Source: Arenicola marina
Lineage: Eukaryota > Annelida > Polychaeta > Arenicolidae
Direction: 5' to 3'
NCBI GenBank assembly: GCA_964019135.1
Contig: CAXHSH010000284.1
Coordinates: 62,001-126,000 of the forward strand
DNA: 64,000 bases
Shown here: positions 62,738 to 64,000 of the stretch, piece after piece
Numbering within the stretch: the stretch's first letter is position 1
How the letters are laid out: the number at the start of each line of letters is the position of its first letter
Translations under genes and position numbers: made by a program
The notes under the pieces: generated by a model
The model's input: the letters and a program-made list of their open reading frames with translations, nothing else
Told to the model about the DNA's origin: nothing
Databases searched by the model: none

Positions 62738-64000
62738 ATCCAGAATACGAAATCCCCATGGACGCTTGGCGGTGACAATGGATCCACAATACGACTTCAT
62801 CATGGTCACTGGGCGGTACCACGGGATCCAGAATACGACTTCACCATGGTCACTGGGCGGCACCGTTGGATCCAGAATATGACGTTACCATGGTCACTTA
62901 GGGGTTCAATGTGATCCGGAATACGAAATCACCATGCTCACTGGGCGGGGGCAAGGGATCCATAATACGACGTCACGGTGTTCCCTGGGTGTCGCCATCG
63001 GATCCAGAATACGACATCACCATGGACGCTGGGCGGTGTCATGGTACGAAGAATACGACGCCAACTTGGTCACTGGGCTGTGCTTTGGGATCCAGAATAC
63101 GACGTCACCATGGTCACAGGGGTGTTCCACGGGATCCTGAATACGACGTCACCTTGGTCACTGGGCGGTGTCATGGCATCCAGCATACGACGTCACCTTG
63201 GTCACTGGGCGGTGTCATGGTACGAAGAATACGACGCCACCTTGGTCACTAGGCGGTGCTTTGGGGTGCAGAATACAACGTCACCATGGTCACAGGGGTG
63301 TTCCACGGGATCCTGAATACGACGTCACCTTGGTGACTGGGCGGTGTCATGGCATTCAGCATACGACGTCACTTTGGTCACTGGGTGGTGTCAGGGCATC
63401 CAGCATACGACTTCACCTTGGTCACTGAGAGATGCAGTGAAATCCAGAATACGACTTCACCATGGTCACTGGGCGGTGACAAGGGATCCAGAATGCGATA
63501 TCCCCATGGTCACTGGATCCAGAATGCGACGTCACCATGGTCACTGGGCGGTGGCATGGGATCCAGAATACCACGTCACCATGGTCACTGGGCGGTACCA
63601 TGGGATCCAGAATACTTCACCATGCTTATTGGGCAGCACCATTGGATCCAGAATATGACGTCGCCATGGTCCCTTTGGGGTTCAAGGGGTTCCGGAATAC
63701 GAAATGACCATGCTCACTGGGCGGCGACAAGGGATCCATAATACGACGTCACCATGGTCGCTGGCGGTGTCATGGTATCCAGAATACGTCGTCACTATGG
63801 TCACTGGGCGGTGCCATGAGATCCAGAATGCGATATCACCGCCATGGGACCAAGAATGCGACATCACGATGGTCGCTGGGCGGTGGCATGGGATCCAGAA
63901 TACCACGTCACCATGGTCACAGGGCGGTACCATGGGATCCAGAATACTTCACCATGCTTATTGAGCAGCACCATTGGATCTAGAATATGACGTCACCATG
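62738..64000. repeat. 44-bp minisatellite block, unit 15 (cut by window)
   Basis: Follows unit 3b at offset 50682 up to about 63745. It then skips some 550 bp of monomers that unit 3b has and resumes at CATGGTCGCTGGCGG. The window ends inside it. Confidence 0.92.

Larger units (their letters stand above)
1..64000. repeat. Tandem 5S rDNA array, units of about 3.7-4.7 kb
   Basis: The whole window is one head-to-tail array. The distances between successive 5S 5' ends are 4158, 4579, 6519, 4223, 3710, 4657, 4157, 4599, 3709, 4687, 4706, 3843, 3897 and 3881 bases. The 6519 interval is two units that have lost the 5S gene between them. The 4657 interval includes a 972-bp transposon and a 71-bp addition. 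Every unit has a left spacer, a 44-bp minisatellite, a right spacer and a 5S gene on the minus strand. Both ends of the window fall inside the array, so its true length is unknown. Confidence 0.95.

Overview
The window is a tandem array of eukaryotic 5S ribosomal DNA, read from the strand opposite the genes. I find 15 copies of a 118-base 5S rRNA sequence, 14 complete and one cut by the left edge. All lie on the minus strand, head to tail, and are normally 3.7-4.7 kb apart. They align without gaps to animal 5S rRNA from the first base to the closing helix. Each has a TATA-like box about 24-30 bases upstream and two T-runs directly downstream, as expected of an RNA polymerase III gene. The overall sequence looks like an invertebrate animal (echinoderm, lophotrochozoan or similar). 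I cannot name the species.

Each unit has the same order on the plus strand. First comes a 5S gene on the minus strand. Next is a left spacer of about 1.34 kb, which is the 5S upstream side; it carries the TATA-like box, short inverted repeats and a G-run of variable length. Then comes a minisatellite block of 1.2-2.3 kb built on a 44-bp monomer with BamHI, AatII and NcoI sites. Last is a right spacer of about 979 bp, ending at the T-run terminator of the next 5S gene. The two spacers hardly change in length, so unit length is set mainly by the minisatellite. I see no convincing protein-coding gene. The many open frames come from the 44-bp repeat, whose length is not a multiple of three, or from homogenised spacer.

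Two linked 5S types alternate. Type A (copies 2, 3, 5, 8, 9, 11, 12, 13, 14) has A54 and A90. Type B (copies 1, 4, 6, 7, 10, 15; position 90 of copy 1 lies outside the window) has G54 and G90, inside the regions that correspond to the A-box and C-box of the internal promoter. Type A goes with a triplicated 118-bp repeat at the right end of the minisatellite; type B goes with 0-2 copies. One unit (49774-53616) breaks this rule and is a visible recombinant. Copies 12 and 14 have each gained an internal TTTT, a potential premature Pol III stop.

The array has been reworked by unequal exchange and insertion. One 5S gene has been deleted at a junction near 11571-11573. A 972-bp non-autonomous hAT-like element with an 8-bp target duplication sits in the minisatellite at 25285-26256. 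A 60-bp insertion flanked by an 11-bp repeat is at 27017-27076. Large near-identical blocks recur at offsets of about 10.74, 17.12, 21.19, 25.06, 27.85 and 29.58 kb. The gene-level reading (5S rDNA) is secure; whether this array is the active 5S locus or a degenerating satellite-like derivative is not settled by the sequence.
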